Assembly: GCA_037444005.1 (NCBI GenBank)
Contig: JBBING010000023.1
Coordinates: 1 to 29,241, forward strand
From: DATLZC01 sp037444005
GTDB lineage: Bacteria > Chloroflexota > Dehalococcoidia > DSTF01 > JACRBR01
Length of the DNA: 29,241 nucleotides
Reading direction: 5' to 3'
In this document: positions 7,158 through 15,231 of the stretch, in pieces
Numbering within the stretch: the stretch's first letter is position 1
Layout: each line of letters opens with the position of its first letter
Made by a program: the position numbers and the translations under genes
The notes under the pieces: generated by a model
What the model saw: the letters and a program-made list of their open reading frames with translations, nothing else
Databases searched by the model: none
What the model was told of the DNA's origin: nothing

Positions 7158-7319
7158 CGGCGGCGCGGAACCGCGCGATACCGGCAGCGGGCGCGGTCCG
7201 CGCGGTGGCCTGCCGGCGGCGCGTTGCCAGCAGGCTGGTCCGTTAGCGGCGTCGCGCGTACTATAGGCTCCGTCCCGCGTCCCCAGCCACGGTCCGAATC
7301 GCGGCCAGAGGAGCGTCCC

Positions 7320-8189
7320 GTGAGCATCGTGCCCATCACCGCCGAGTATGCCGAGCAGGCCGGCCAGATCGCGTACGAGGCCTTCAAGGACATCGCCGAC
7401 AAGCACGGCTTCGACCCCGCATTCCCATCGCCCGAGTTCGCGACGCTGGTGGTGCGGCTCCTCATCCAGACCGAAAGCGTGAACTCGTACCTGTACCTGA
7501 ACGACGGAGAGCCCGCGGCGATCAATTTCGGGGACGAGCGCGACGAGGTGGTCGGGGTCGGGCCGGTGGCCGTCGCGCTGAAGCACCAGGGGAAAGGCCT
7601 GGGCCGCGCGGTCATGGAGGCGCTGCTGGAGAGCGCGGAGCGCAACGGGTTTCGGTCGGTGCGCCTCCTGCAGGCCGCGTACAACATGATCTCGTTCTCG
7701 CTGTACGCCGCCCTGGGGTTCGAAGTGAAGGACACGCTCGCCAACTTCGCCGGGAGCCCGCGCGCGGACGAAGCGCCGGTCGACCGCGTGCGGGACGGCG
7801 GTCCGGACGACTTCGACGCGCTCGACGCGCTCTGCCGGGAGGTGCTGCGGTACAGCCGCCGCCGCGACATCGAGCGCATGGCGATGTTCGCGCCGCCGGT
7901 CGTCGTCGAGCGCGAGGGCCGCATCGTCGCCTACACGTGCAGGTTCCCTGGCGAGGAAGCGATTCTAGGCCACGGCGTCGCCGTCGACGCGCAGGCGATG
8001 CGCGATCTCCTCATCGGAGCGCACCGCATCACGGGCACGCCCCTGCGATGTTCGATGCCGGTGTCTCAGGCCGAGACGGTGCGCTGGTGCCTGGCCACTG
8101 GGATGCGGCTGAAAGAGATCGACACGTATATGGTCCGCGGGGAGTACGAGCCCCCCGCGGGCCTCTGGTTCCCCAGCGCCTTCTACTGA
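7320..8189 (+). CDS. Tandem-domain GNAT family N-acetyltransferase
   Basis: This 289-residue protein has two GNAT-type halves. The N-terminal domain has the acetyl-CoA pyrophosphate loop VAVALKHQGKGLGRAVMEAL (about 84-103, Q-x-x-G-x-G). The C-terminal half (after about residue 155) is more degenerate, with a strand pattern ending YMVRGEYEPPAGLWFPSAFY. The substrate is unknown. The start chosen is GTG 7320, because GAGGAG lies about nine bases upstream and the reading frame further 5' has no conserved look. A possible -10 (TACTAT, 7259-7264) lies in the gap from dapB, though its -35 is weak. Large double-GNAT proteins of this type are often annotated only as GNAT acetyltransferases. Confidence 0.85.
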   Translation: MSIVPITAEYAEQAGQIAYEAFKDIADKHGFDPAFPSPEFATLVVRLLIQTESVNSYLYLNDGEPAAINFGDERDEVVGVGPVAVALKHQGKGLGRAVMEALLESAERNGFRSVRLLQAAYNMISFSLYAALGFEVKDTLANFAGSPRADEAPVDRVRDGGPDDFDALDALCREVLRYSRRRDIERMAMFAPPVVVEREGRIVAYTCRFPGEEAILGHGVAVDAQAMRDLLIGAHRITGTPLRCSMPVSQAETVRWCLATGMRLKEIDTYMVRGEYEPPAGLWFPSAFY

Positions 8190-8246
8190 GGCCGGGCGGC
8201 CGCTCCGCCCTCGGCAGACGGGCGCGGTCAGCTTGCCGGGGTGTGG

Positions 8247-8272
8247 TACAATCGGCTCGCCCCGCGGGCGAG
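8247..8272 (+). promoter_or_regulatory. -10 element and leader hairpin of the wecA-like gene
   Basis: TACAAT at 8247-8252 is a good -10 with only a weak -35 at 17-18 bp. Immediately after it, CTCGCCC (8256-8262) and GGGCGAG (8266-8272) form a perfect 7-bp stem with a three-base loop, ending seven bases before the ATG at 8280. No clear Shine-Dalgarno is visible, so the hairpin may modulate initiation. Confidence 0.4.
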
Positions 8273-8279
8273 AACACGC

Positions 8280-9398
8280 ATGGCCGACGTCTATCTTCTC
8301 ACGCTCGCCCTGGCGCTGGGCGTCTCCGTGGCGGTGACGCTGGCGCTGCAGGCGCTGTCCTCGCGCAAGCGGTGGCAGCGGCTCTTTCACGCCCGGGGGC
8401 TGGAAGAGCGGCCCCGCTGGGGCGGCGTCGTCCTCTTCGTCTCCTTCGCGTTGACGCCGTATCTCGCTTCGGCGCTCTCGAATCACGCCGCCGAGCTCTT
8501 CGAGCCCCGGTCGGGCGACTTCCTCGGCTTCCTGTTCGCGGCCTTTCTGGTCCTCATGGTCGGGATGTTCGACGACCTGCGGGTGGCGTCGTGGAAGCAG
8601 AAGATGGCGGTGCAGATCGTCGCCGCTTCGGCGGTCTACGCCGCCGGATACAGCATCGAGCGCGTGGGCCTGCCGTGGGGCCCCGAATTCTCCCTCGGGT
8701 GGGTGGGGGCGCCCGTCACGGTCCTCTGGATCGTGTTCTTCACGAATGCGGTGAATCTCATCGACGGGCGAGACGGCGTGGCCGCCGGCGTGGCCATCCT
8801 CGCGGCCGTGACGCTGGCGGTCATCGGGGCCCATGCGCACCATCCGACGGTGGCGCTGCTCCTCGTGGCCATCGCGGGCGCAGGCCTGGGCTTTCTGCCG
8901 TGGAACCTGCCGCCCGCCTCGCTGTACATCGGCGACTCCGGCGCTCTGTTGCTGGGCTTCCTGCTCGGCTCGCTCGCCATTCGCGCCACGACGGGGCCGG
9001 CGGACGCCGTGTTCGTCGCGGTCACGGTGATCGCCCTCGGCTTCCCGATCCTGGACGCCGTGCTGGCGCCGCTGCGCCGGATGTTGTACCACCGCCACCC
9101 GTTCAGCCGGGACGAAGACCACATCCACAACCGGCTCGAGGAGTACGGCTTCGGGCCGCGGGGGCTGCTCGTGGTCATCTGGGGGATCTCGGCGCTGTTC
9201 AGCGGCGCCGCGCTGCTCCTTCACTACATCGACTGGTTCGTCTCGGAGGCGCTGGTCCTGCTGGGGTTCATCGTCGCGGTGACCCTGATCCTCTCGCGGC
9301 TCGGCTACGTCGTCACGCTCTGGAACAGCCACGGCGTCGTATGGCTGCGGCGCCGCCTCATCCCCGACACCGGACGCCCGCAGTCCGAAGGCGACTGA
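8280..9398 (+). CDS. Undecaprenyl-phosphate glycosyl-1-phosphate transferase (WecA/TagO/MraY family)
   Basis: This is a 372-residue polytopic membrane protein with about ten hydrophobic segments. It belongs to the family that moves a sugar-1-phosphate from a UDP-sugar onto undecaprenyl phosphate at the inner face of the membrane. Expected motifs are present: MFDDLRV (Asp98-Asp99), NAVNLIDGRDGVAAG (Asn159, Asp162, Asp165), LYIGDSGALLLGF (Asp219), and the His loop HRHPFSRDEDHIHNRL (271-286). The usual DGLDGLA appears as DGRDGVA. The His loop points to WecA/TagO-like rather than MraY function, so it probably starts a surface polysaccharide or teichoic-type polymer. Two glycosyltransferase genes lie convergently just downstream. 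Confidence 0.88.
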   Translation: MADVYLLTLALALGVSVAVTLALQALSSRKRWQRLFHARGLEERPRWGGVVLFVSFALTPYLASALSNHAAELFEPRSGDFLGFLFAAFLVLMVGMFDDLRVASWKQKMAVQIVAASAVYAAGYSIERVGLPWGPEFSLGWVGAPVTVLWIVFFTNAVNLIDGRDGVAAGVAILAAVTLAVIGAHAHHPTVALLLVAIAGAGLGFLPWNLPPASLYIGDSGALLLGFLLGSLAIRATTGPADAVFVAVTVIALGFPILDAVLAPLRRMLYHRHPFSRDEDHIHNRLEEYGFGPRGLLVVIWGISALFSGAALLLHYIDWFVSEALVLLGFIVAVTLILSRLGYVVTLWNSHGVVWLRRRLIPDTGRPQSEGD

Positions 9399-9407
9399 CG
9401 CCCGCGC

Positions 9408-10283
9408 TTACGCTCGCGCCCGCCCTACGAGCCGCAACACGGCGTTCCACGCCAGCAGGTAGGCGCAGCGTGCCCCGATCCCCGCGAAAGTGATCGCGTC
9501 GAGCGCGGGGTTGCCGCGGATATGCTTGCGGTAGTACCGCCACATGCTCCGGTGCCTCGCGACGATCATGCGGAGCGGGGCGTGCCGCGAGCTCCCGCCG
9601 ATGTGGTGCACGACCTGCGCGCCGGGAAAGTAGACCACGCGGTAGCCGGCGTCGTGCACGCGCTTGCAGAAGTCGACGTCCTCGTTGTACAGGAAGAATC
9701 CCTCGTCCAGTCCGCCGAGCTCCTCGAAGACGCGGCGCGGCACCGCCATGAAGGCCCCTGACACCCAGTCCACGTCGCGAATGCTGGCGTGATCGAAGTC
9801 CGTCATCAGGTACGCCCGCGACACCGGATTCCATGGCAACAGGCGCGTCGCGAGGCTGTACCGGTTGAAGATGGCGGTGCGAAAGCCGGGAAACTGGCGG
9901 CACGAGAGCTGCACGGCGCCGTCGGGGTCGACCAGCCGCGGGCCCAGCGCGCCGACGTCGGGGTGGGCACGCAGGTACGCGACGATGGGCGTGAGCACGT
10001 CGTCCTCGAAACGGATGTCCGGGTTCGCCCACACGATGACGTCGCCGGACGCCAGGCGCGCGCCCTCGTTGACCGCGACCGCGAGCCCGGCGTTGCGGGC
10101 GCGCCGGATGAGCCTGACGGCGGGGAAGTCGCGCGCCACGACGTCGGCCGTGCCGTCGGCCGAGGCGTTGTCGACGACGATGGTCTCGAAGGTGACCCCC
10201 CTGGTGCGCTCGTAGAGCGTGCGGAGACAGTCGCCGATGAAAGCGGCGCTCTGGTACGTGACGATGACGACGGACGCGTCCAC
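9408..10283 (-). CDS. Glycosyltransferase family 2 (rhamnosyltransferase-like)
   Basis: This 291-residue GT-A enzyme begins DASVVIVTYQSAAFIGDCL. It has the nucleotide-binding VVDNASADGT, the metal-site strand IVWANPDIRFEDD, and the C-terminal acceptor loop GGLDEGFFLYNEDVDFCKRV, as in WbbL-like rhamnosyltransferases. No membrane helix of the processive type is seen, although the end (YLLAWNAVLRLVGRARA) is amphipathic. The start is GTG 10283. A TATCCT hexamer ends six bases before it and there is no Shine-Dalgarno, suggesting a leaderless message. With the GT4 gene behind it and the WecA-like gene facing it, it probably extends a lipid-linked surface glycan. Donor and acceptor are unknown. Confidence 0.88.
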   Translation of the reverse strand: MDASVVIVTYQSAAFIGDCLRTLYERTRGVTFETIVVDNASADGTADVVARDFPAVRLIRRARNAGLAVAVNEGARLASGDVIVWANPDIRFEDDVLTPIVAYLRAHPDVGALGPRLVDPDGAVQLSCRQFPGFRTAIFNRYSLATRLLPWNPVSRAYLMTDFDHASIRDVDWVSGAFMAVPRRVFEELGGLDEGFFLYNEDVDFCKRVHDAGYRVVYFPGAQVVHHIGGSSRHAPLRMIVARHRSMWRYYRKHIRGNPALDAITFAGIGARCAYLLAWNAVLRLVGRARA

Positions 10284-10289
10284 GCATCG

Positions 10290-10295
10290 AGGATA
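10290..10295 (-). promoter_or_regulatory. -10 element for a leaderless GT2 transcript
   Basis: Minus-strand TATCCT is followed by six bases and then the GTG start. The position 17-18 bp upstream has no good -35. The spacing places the first transcribed base at or next to the start codon. Confidence 0.45.
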
Positions 10296-10316
10296 GACAA
10301 CGGGAGGCGTGGGACG

Positions 10317-11480
10317 CTACGCGGGCCGGGGCGGCGCGACCTCGGCCGCGGCGGGGACGCCGAGCTGCGCCCGCTCGTAGACGGCGAGGGTCTCGCGGGC
10401 GGCCCGATCCCAGGAGAAGTCTGCGGCGCGCCGCAGCCCCCGGGCGCGCAGGTCCGCGGCCAGCCGCTCGTCGTCGAGGACACGCTCGATGGCGTCGGCG
10501 ATGGCCTCGACGTCGCGCGGGTCGACCAGGAGGGCGGCGTCGCCGGCCACCTCCGCCGTCGCCGACACGTTCGAGGTGACCACCGGCGTGCCGCAGGCCA
10601 TCGCTTCGAGCACGGGCAGCCCGAAGCCCTCGTACAGCGACGGGAACGCGAACACCCTGGCGCCGGTGTACAGCGCGGGCAGGTCGGCCGCAGGCACGTA
10701 ATCGAGAAAGCGCACGCGGTCCTCGAGGCCGAGCCGTCGCACGAGAGCGAAGTCGCGCTCGTAGCCCCACGCAGGCTGCCCGACGATGACCAGCCGCGCC
10801 TGCGATCCGCGCGACCGGAGGGCGTGGATGGCGGCGATGAGCCGCGCGCGGTTCTTGCCGGGCTCGAGGCTCCCCACCGAGAGCACGTACGGATGCGCCG
10901 CGAGACCTTCGCGGCGTAGCGTCTGCGCGACCGCGTCGTCCGGGGCCGGCCGGAACCGCTCCCCTGCGGCCTCGTACACCACCGCGACGCGTTCAGGGCC
11001 GACCCGCAGCCGTTCGAGGACGTCGCGGCGCACGGTGTGCGATGGCGCGATGATAGCGTCGGCGACGCGCGCCGCCAGCGTGGTGATGACGCGCATGTAC
11101 CACCGCCGCAGCGGCGGATAGCGTCCCGGCATGATGAGAAAGGTGACGTCGTGAACCGTGACGACGCGGCGCACCCTGGCGGGCACGCGGAGCGGGAGGT
11201 CGTGGTGGGTCGAATGGAGCACGTCGACGCCGTGGCGGGCGAGCAGTCGGGGCAGCGTCATCTGCTGCCAGAGGGCGCGCCGCAGGCGGCTGTCGGCGCC
11301 GTGCAGCCGCCAGGGCTCGAAGGCCGGACGCCGCAACTTCGCGAAGACGTCGGAGCGGGCGAAGACCTGGAGGGTGTGGGGCGAATCGAGCCGCGCGAGC
11401 GCCTCCACCAGCTCGATGGCGTACACGGCCGCGCCCGCAGGCCGCGGCGGCATGGAGGTGGCGTCGATGGCGATCCGCAC
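10317..11480 (-). CDS. Glycosyltransferase family 4
   Basis: This 387-residue GT-B retaining glycosyltransferase starts RIAIDATSMPPRPAGAAVYA, with the glycine loop of the acceptor domain. The middle has DVLHSTHHDLPLRVPARV. The C-terminal donor-binding domain has VLSVGSLEPGKNRARLIAAI and the E-x7-E signature FPSLYEGFGLPVLEAMACG, followed by TPVVTSN. It likely transfers a hexose from a nucleotide sugar in glycan assembly at the cytoplasmic membrane. GTG 11480 lies 12 bases beyond the znuB stop. A TACACT hexamer placed six bases upstream suggests its own leaderless promoter, in addition to any read-through from the metal operon. Confidence 0.9.
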   Translation of the reverse strand: MRIAIDATSMPPRPAGAAVYAIELVEALARLDSPHTLQVFARSDVFAKLRRPAFEPWRLHGADSRLRRALWQQMTLPRLLARHGVDVLHSTHHDLPLRVPARVRRVVTVHDVTFLIMPGRYPPLRRWYMRVITTLAARVADAIIAPSHTVRRDVLERLRVGPERVAVVYEAAGERFRPAPDDAVAQTLRREGLAAHPYVLSVGSLEPGKNRARLIAAIHALRSRGSQARLVIVGQPAWGYERDFALVRRLGLEDRVRFLDYVPAADLPALYTGARVFAFPSLYEGFGLPVLEAMACGTPVVTSNVSATAEVAGDAALLVDPRDVEAIADAIERVLDDERLAADLRARGLRRAADFSWDRAARETLAVYERAQLGVPAAAEVAPPRPA

Positions 11481-11486
11481 GGGGTG

Positions 11487-11492
11487 AGTGTA
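11487..11492 (-). promoter_or_regulatory. -10 element for a leaderless GT4 transcript
   Basis: Minus-strand TACACT abuts the znuB stop codon and ends six bases before the GT4 GTG. No Shine-Dalgarno lies between. It matches the spacing seen at the GT2 gene. Confidence 0.45.
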
Positions 11493-12383
11493 CTAGCTCG
11501 CGCTGCCGCTCGCAGGGCGATCCTCGCGGCGGGAGGCGAGCCACGCCGCCAGGAGACCTCTGCGAGGCGACGCGACGAGCGCGGCGACGAACAGCGCTGT
11601 GGCCACCAGCACGATGGATGCGCCCGACGCCGTGCCGGCGTGGTACGAGACGTAGAGCCCGATGACGGACGACGTCATCGCCAGAAGGGCGCTCGCCGCC
11701 ATGACGGCGGGAAGGCGCCGGACGAAGAGCATCGCCGTCGCGGGCGGGGTCACGAGCATCGCCACCACGAGGACGATGCCCACGGCCTTCAGGGCGATGA
11801 CGGTCGAGAGCCCGATGAGCGCGAGGAGCCCGTACTGCATCAAGGTCACAGGGATGCCCACGGCGGCGGCCATGGTGGGGTCGTACGCGGTGAAGAGGAG
11901 CTCTTTGTAGAACGCCGCAACGAGGAGCACGACCACCGCGCTCATGGCGCCGATGAGCCAGACGTCCTCCCACCCGACGCCGAGGACGTTGCCGAAGACG
12001 AAGCTGAACAGGTCGACCGTGTAGACGTCCTGCGCGCTGATGATGACGATGCCGAGCGAAAAGGCCCCCACGAAGAGAATGCCGATGGCCGTGTCGAACT
12101 GTACGCGCGCCTGGCGGCTCACGTAGGTGATGGCGAGCGCGGTGAGCACGGCGGCGACGACCGCGCCGTAGTAGATGGACGCGCCCATCACGAACGCCGC
12201 GGCGACGCCCGCGAACGAGGCGTGGGCGAGCGCGTCTCCGATGAACGCCATCCCCTTGACCACGACGAAGGTCCCGATCACCGCGCTGACGACGCTCACC
12301 AGCGCCAGCGCCACGAGCGCCCGCTGCATGAACTCGAACCGAAAGGGGTCGACGAAGAACTCGACGAGGCTATCCATGTTCAT
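11493..12383 (-). CDS. Metal ABC transporter permease (ZnuB/MntB family)
   Basis: This is a 296-residue membrane protein of the ABC-3 permease family, importing Zn or Mn. It has about eight hydrophobic segments and the hallmarks FIGDALAHASFAGVAAAF, FDTAIGILFVGAFSLGI, YDPTMAAAVGIP and VVAMLVTPPATAMLF. It begins inside the 3' end of the ATPase gene (14-base overlap) and is the last gene of the fur-znuA-znuC-znuB set. The N-terminus has Met at positions 1 and 3, and either could start translation. The metal cannot be told from the permease alone, but the Fur-family regulator and the His3Asp binding protein point to zinc or manganese. Confidence 0.92.
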   Translation of the reverse strand: MNMDSLVEFFVDPFRFEFMQRALVALALVSVVSAVIGTFVVVKGMAFIGDALAHASFAGVAAAFVMGASIYYGAVVAAVLTALAITYVSRQARVQFDTAIGILFVGAFSLGIVIISAQDVYTVDLFSFVFGNVLGVGWEDVWLIGAMSAVVVLLVAAFYKELLFTAYDPTMAAAVGIPVTLMQYGLLALIGLSTVIALKAVGIVLVVAMLVTPPATAMLFVRRLPAVMAASALLAMTSSVIGLYVSYHAGTASGASIVLVATALFVAALVASPRRGLLAAWLASRREDRPASGSAS

Positions 12384-13137
12384 GGTGCCCCACGTAGAGG
12401 CCTTGCGCGCCCGGCAGCACGAGCAGATGCCTGCCGAACGCCTCGTCCAGCAGGTCGCGCGTGAACACGCGGGACGGCGGGCCAGCGGCGACGACTGTGC
12501 GGTTCAGCAAGATCGCGAGGTCGAAGCACGCCGCGACGCACGAGAGGTCGTGCGTGGCGACGAACAACGTTTTGCCTGCGTCACGCAGGTGTTCGAAGTG
12601 CCGGAGGATATCGTGCTGCGACGCCGCGTCCAGGCCGGCCATGGGCTCGTCCAGCAGGTACAGGTCGGGCTCCTGCGCCAGGGTGCGGGCGAAGAGCATC
12701 CGGCGCTGATGCCCGCCCGAAAGCTCGCCGATCTGGCGTGCGGCGAGCGGCTCCAGATTCATGTGCGCGAGGGCCTCGCGGACCACCCGGCGATCCTCCG
12801 GGCCGGGACGCCGCAGCGGGCCGAGCCGGCCGTAGCGGCCCATCATCACGAGGTCGCGCACGGCGACGGGGAACTCCCAGTCCACCGCCTCGACCTGCGG
12901 CATGTACCCCACGCGGCGCCGCACCCGGCCGATAGGCTCGCCAAACACGCGCACGTCGCCCCGCCACGGCTTCAACAGCCCGAGGATCACCTTCAGCAGC
13001 GTCGACTTCCCCGAGCCGTTGGGCCCGACGAGTCCCACGAGGGTCCCCTGCGGGATGTCGATGCTCACGCCCTCGAGCACGGGCCGCCCGCGCTCGTATC
13101 CGGCGACGACATCGCGGACCGCAAGGGCAGGCGTCAT
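12370..13137 (-). CDS. Metal ABC transporter ATP-binding protein (ZnuC family)
   Basis: This 255-residue ATPase has Walker A GPNGSGKST (38-46), Q-loop region YMPQVEAVDWEFP typical of Zn/Mn importers, signature LSGGHQRRM (139-147, with His in place of the common Gln of LSGGQ), Walker B DLYLLDEPMAGLD with catalytic Glu164, and the switch His in VATHDL. The C-terminus ends VGHHEHG, a short His-containing tail that could touch metal, but this is not known. It overlaps the binding-protein gene upstream by four bases and the permease downstream, so all three are made together. Confidence 0.93.
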   Translation of the reverse strand: MTPALAVRDVVAGYERGRPVLEGVSIDIPQGTLVGLVGPNGSGKSTLLKVILGLLKPWRGDVRVFGEPIGRVRRRVGYMPQVEAVDWEFPVAVRDLVMMGRYGRLGPLRRPGPEDRRVVREALAHMNLEPLAARQIGELSGGHQRRMLFARTLAQEPDLYLLDEPMAGLDAASQHDILRHFEHLRDAGKTLFVATHDLSCVAACFDLAILLNRTVVAAGPPSRVFTRDLLDEAFGRHLLVLPGAQGLYVGHHEHG

Positions 13138-14012
13138 GCTCCTCCCAGCCCTTCCGTGAGCTGCCGAAGATTGAACCGCATCATATCGATGTAGGTCGGC
13201 GCCTCTGAGGACAGGGCGTCCGAATACAGCTCACGCACCTCCACCCCGGCGTCGCGCGCCGCGAGCTCGAGCACGCGGGCGTTGAACTGCGGCTCCTTGA
13301 ACACGGCGGGGACATCCTGCTCGCGGAGCCGGCGCGCGAGCTCCGCCACGTCCGCCGCGCTGGGCTCTCGGCCGGGTGACTTGACGACGACAGCGACGAC
13401 TTCGAGGCCGTAGCGAGACGCGAGGTACGGGAAGGCATCGTGGAAGGTCACGAGCTTCCTCCGCTCGGGCGGGATGCGCTCCATGGCGGCGCGAAAGTCG
13501 GCGTCCAGCGCCTCGAGCTGCGCCAGGTAGTGGGCCGCGCGCGCCGCATACGTCGGCGCTTCCTCGGGGTCGATGTCCGAGAGCGCGTCGCGGATGCGCT
13601 CGACGTAGCGCATCGCGTACGTGACGTCGAGCCAGAAGTGCGGATTGCCGTCCAGCGGCGTCAGCCCCTCCGACAGGGTGACGACGGGCGCGTCCGCGGG
13701 GGCGTTCCGCTCGATGGCGCCGAGCGCCGCCTCCTCGAAGGCGAGACCGTTCACGAAGATGACGTCGGCGCGGGCGATGTCGGCGAGCTGGGCGGGGGCC
13801 AGCTCGTACGTGTGCGGATCGGCCCCCGGGGGAAGCAGCGCGGTCACATCCACGCGGTCGCCTCCGACATTGCGGGCGAAGTCGGCGAAGATCTCGAGCG
13901 TCGTGACCACGCGAAGCTTGCGGCTGGTGTGTTCGCCATCGGCGTCACCGCAGGCGGCCAGCGCGAGCGCCGCAATCGCGGCCAGGAGCGGGGCGAAGGC
14001 GATTCGGCGCAT
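13134..14012 (-). CDS. Metal ABC transporter substrate-binding lipoprotein (ZnuA/MntC family)
   Basis: This 292-residue protein is a cluster A-I solute-binding lipoprotein. The signal peptide ends LALAAC (Cys21). The four expected metal ligands are visible: His67 in GADPHTYE, His125 in GNPHFWLD, His191 in TFHDAFPYL and Asp265 in YSDALS. There is no long His-rich loop of the kind many ZnuA proteins carry, so zinc and manganese both remain possible. ATG 14012 is preceded at eight bases by AGGAG, and shares its A with the fur stop (TGATG). The order fur-binding protein-ATPase-permease indicates metal-regulated uptake. Confidence 0.92.
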   Translation of the reverse strand: MRRIAFAPLLAAIAALALAACGDADGEHTSRKLRVVTTLEIFADFARNVGGDRVDVTALLPPGADPHTYELAPAQLADIARADVIFVNGLAFEEAALGAIERNAPADAPVVTLSEGLTPLDGNPHFWLDVTYAMRYVERIRDALSDIDPEEAPTYAARAAHYLAQLEALDADFRAAMERIPPERRKLVTFHDAFPYLASRYGLEVVAVVVKSPGREPSAADVAELARRLREQDVPAVFKEPQFNARVLELAARDAGVEVRELYSDALSSEAPTYIDMMRFNLRQLTEGLGGA

Positions 14013-14437
14013 CACACGCGCTCCTGTCGCTGGGTGGCGCAGTCGGCGCAACGTCCGTAGACCTCGAGCCAGTGCCCCTCGACCTGGAAGCGGCTGGCCC
14101 GCGCGACGTCCTGCACGAGGCCCGGCACCTCGCACTGAGTGAAGTCTTCGACGCGGCCGCATCCGGTGCACACCAGATGGTGATGATGGTCCGTGACGCT
14201 GCGGCGGTAATGCAGGCTGCCGTCCTCGAGGAGCACGCGGCAGACGATGTTCGCCTCCAGGAGGAGGCGGAACGTGCGGAACACGGTCGCCCGGCCGACC
14301 CGTGGCGTGCGCCGGAAGATGTCCTCGATGGTGAAGTGGGGCGGAGCGGAGGCGACGGCTTCGATGACGCGGCGGCGTCCCAGCGTGATGCGCCGTCCCT
14401 GGCGCGCGAGGCGCTGGACGATGAGGTCGGCGTCCAT
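14012..14437 (-). CDS. Fur-family metalloregulator, probably Zur-like
   Basis: This 141-residue winged-helix repressor has recognition helix region GRATVFRTFRLLLEANIV (48-65). It has regulatory metal residues in HHHHLVC (84-90) and two structural zinc pairs, C90-x2-C93 and C130-x2-C133. It heads an operon with a zinc/manganese-type importer and overlaps the binding-protein gene, so zinc sensing (Zur) is likely. Fur- or Mur-type sensing cannot be excluded from sequence. The ATG has no Shine-Dalgarno. A good promoter ends nine bases upstream and is overlapped by an imperfect palindrome, fitting autoregulation. Confidence 0.92.
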   Translation of the reverse strand: MDADLIVQRLARQGRRITLGRRRVIEAVASAPPHFTIEDIFRRTPRVGRATVFRTFRLLLEANIVCRVLLEDGSLHYRRSVTDHHHHLVCTGCGRVEDFTQCEVPGLVQDVARASRFQVEGHWLEVYGRCADCATQRQERV

Positions 14438-14438
14438 G

Positions 14439-14475
14439 TGAGACGCAGTATCAGTTAGTCCCGCCCGTGGGTCAA
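14439..14475 (-). promoter_or_regulatory. Promoter and probable operator of the fur/zur-znu operon
   Basis: On the minus strand TTGACC (14470-14475), a 17-bp spacer and GATACT (14447-14452) form a strong promoter; transcription should start within about 3 bases of the ATG at 14437. The imperfect 15-bp palindrome at 14439-14453 (TGATACT/TGAGACG half-sites, five of seven bases shared) covers the -10 and start site. This is where a Fur-family dimer would repress the operon. Confidence 0.6.
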
Positions 14476-14508
14476 GGGCCGAACGTAGGGTCCAGGGGCG
14501 CTGCGTCG

Positions 14509-15231
14509 TCAGGGCGCGGTCGCGAGCACCAGCCGGCCGGAGCCCCGGACGGCGTCAGCCGGCTCGATGGAGACGCGAAGCTCATCCCAGGGGCCGGGCG
14601 GCTCTTCCACGAGGAGCCAGCCGCGCCCGCCTTCGTAGGGGTGGAAGGTGCCGGCGAGCCGCGCGTCGCCGTCGTCGACGAACCAGAGGGCGAAGACCTG
14701 GTCGTCGTGGATGGCGGGCAGATGGTCCACGAGCAGCAGGCCGAGGCCGTCCTTTCGCCAGACGTAGCGGGCCTGCGCCTCCCCGCCCTCGCTCGCAGGC
14801 GCCAGCGAGACGGCCCGAACGTCGGGGTCGAGCGCCATCGAGAAGACGGCGGCCATGTCGGACTCCGTGGGCGCTGCCGCGAGGTCGTGGCGGAGGTCGT
14901 TGACCTGGAGTTGGAGGGAGATGGCCCAGACCCCGAGGCCTGCCGCGAGGAGAAGCGAGGCGGCGGCGAGGAGCGCCCATCGCCGGCCCCGCCACGCACG
15001 CTCGGCGCGCACCTCGGCGAGCACGCGGTGGCGGGCCGCGGCCGGGAGACGCAGGAGCGGGGCGCTCAGCCCGATGGCTGCGGCCGCGTCCCGCGCCCGA
15101 TCGAGGGCGGCGCGGCACGCCTGGCAGTCGTCGACGTGGGCGGCCACGACGCTGGCGTCGGGCTCGTCGAGAGCGTCGAGCGCGGCGGCGTCGAGGAGAT
15201 CGCGGACGTCTTCGCAGCCAACAGCGGTCAT
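14509..15231 (-). CDS. Anti-sigma factor, RskA-like with zinc-finger N-terminus
   Basis: This 240-residue membrane protein has an N-terminal anti-sigma domain with the ZAS-type H-x3-C-x2-C motif AHVDDCQACR (His32, Cys36, Cys39). One membrane segment follows (about 84-106, RWALLAAASLLLAAGLGVWA), then a C-terminal extracytoplasmic domain of the RskA type (FSMALDPDVRAV, GLGLLLVDHLPA, VFALWFVDDG, LAGTFHPYEGG). It overlaps the sigma gene by four bases (ATGA), the normal sigma/anti-sigma pairing. It should hold the ECF factor inactive until an envelope signal causes release or proteolysis. The signal is unknown. Confidence 0.9.
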   Translation of the reverse strand: MTAVGCEDVRDLLDAAALDALDEPDASVVAAHVDDCQACRAALDRARDAAAAIGLSAPLLRLPAAARHRVLAEVRAERAWRGRRWALLAAASLLLAAGLGVWAISLQLQVNDLRHDLAAAPTESDMAAVFSMALDPDVRAVSLAPASEGGEAQARYVWRKDGLGLLLVDHLPAIHDDQVFALWFVDDGDARLAGTFHPYEGGRGWLLVEEPPGPWDELRVSIEPADAVRGSGRLVLATAP

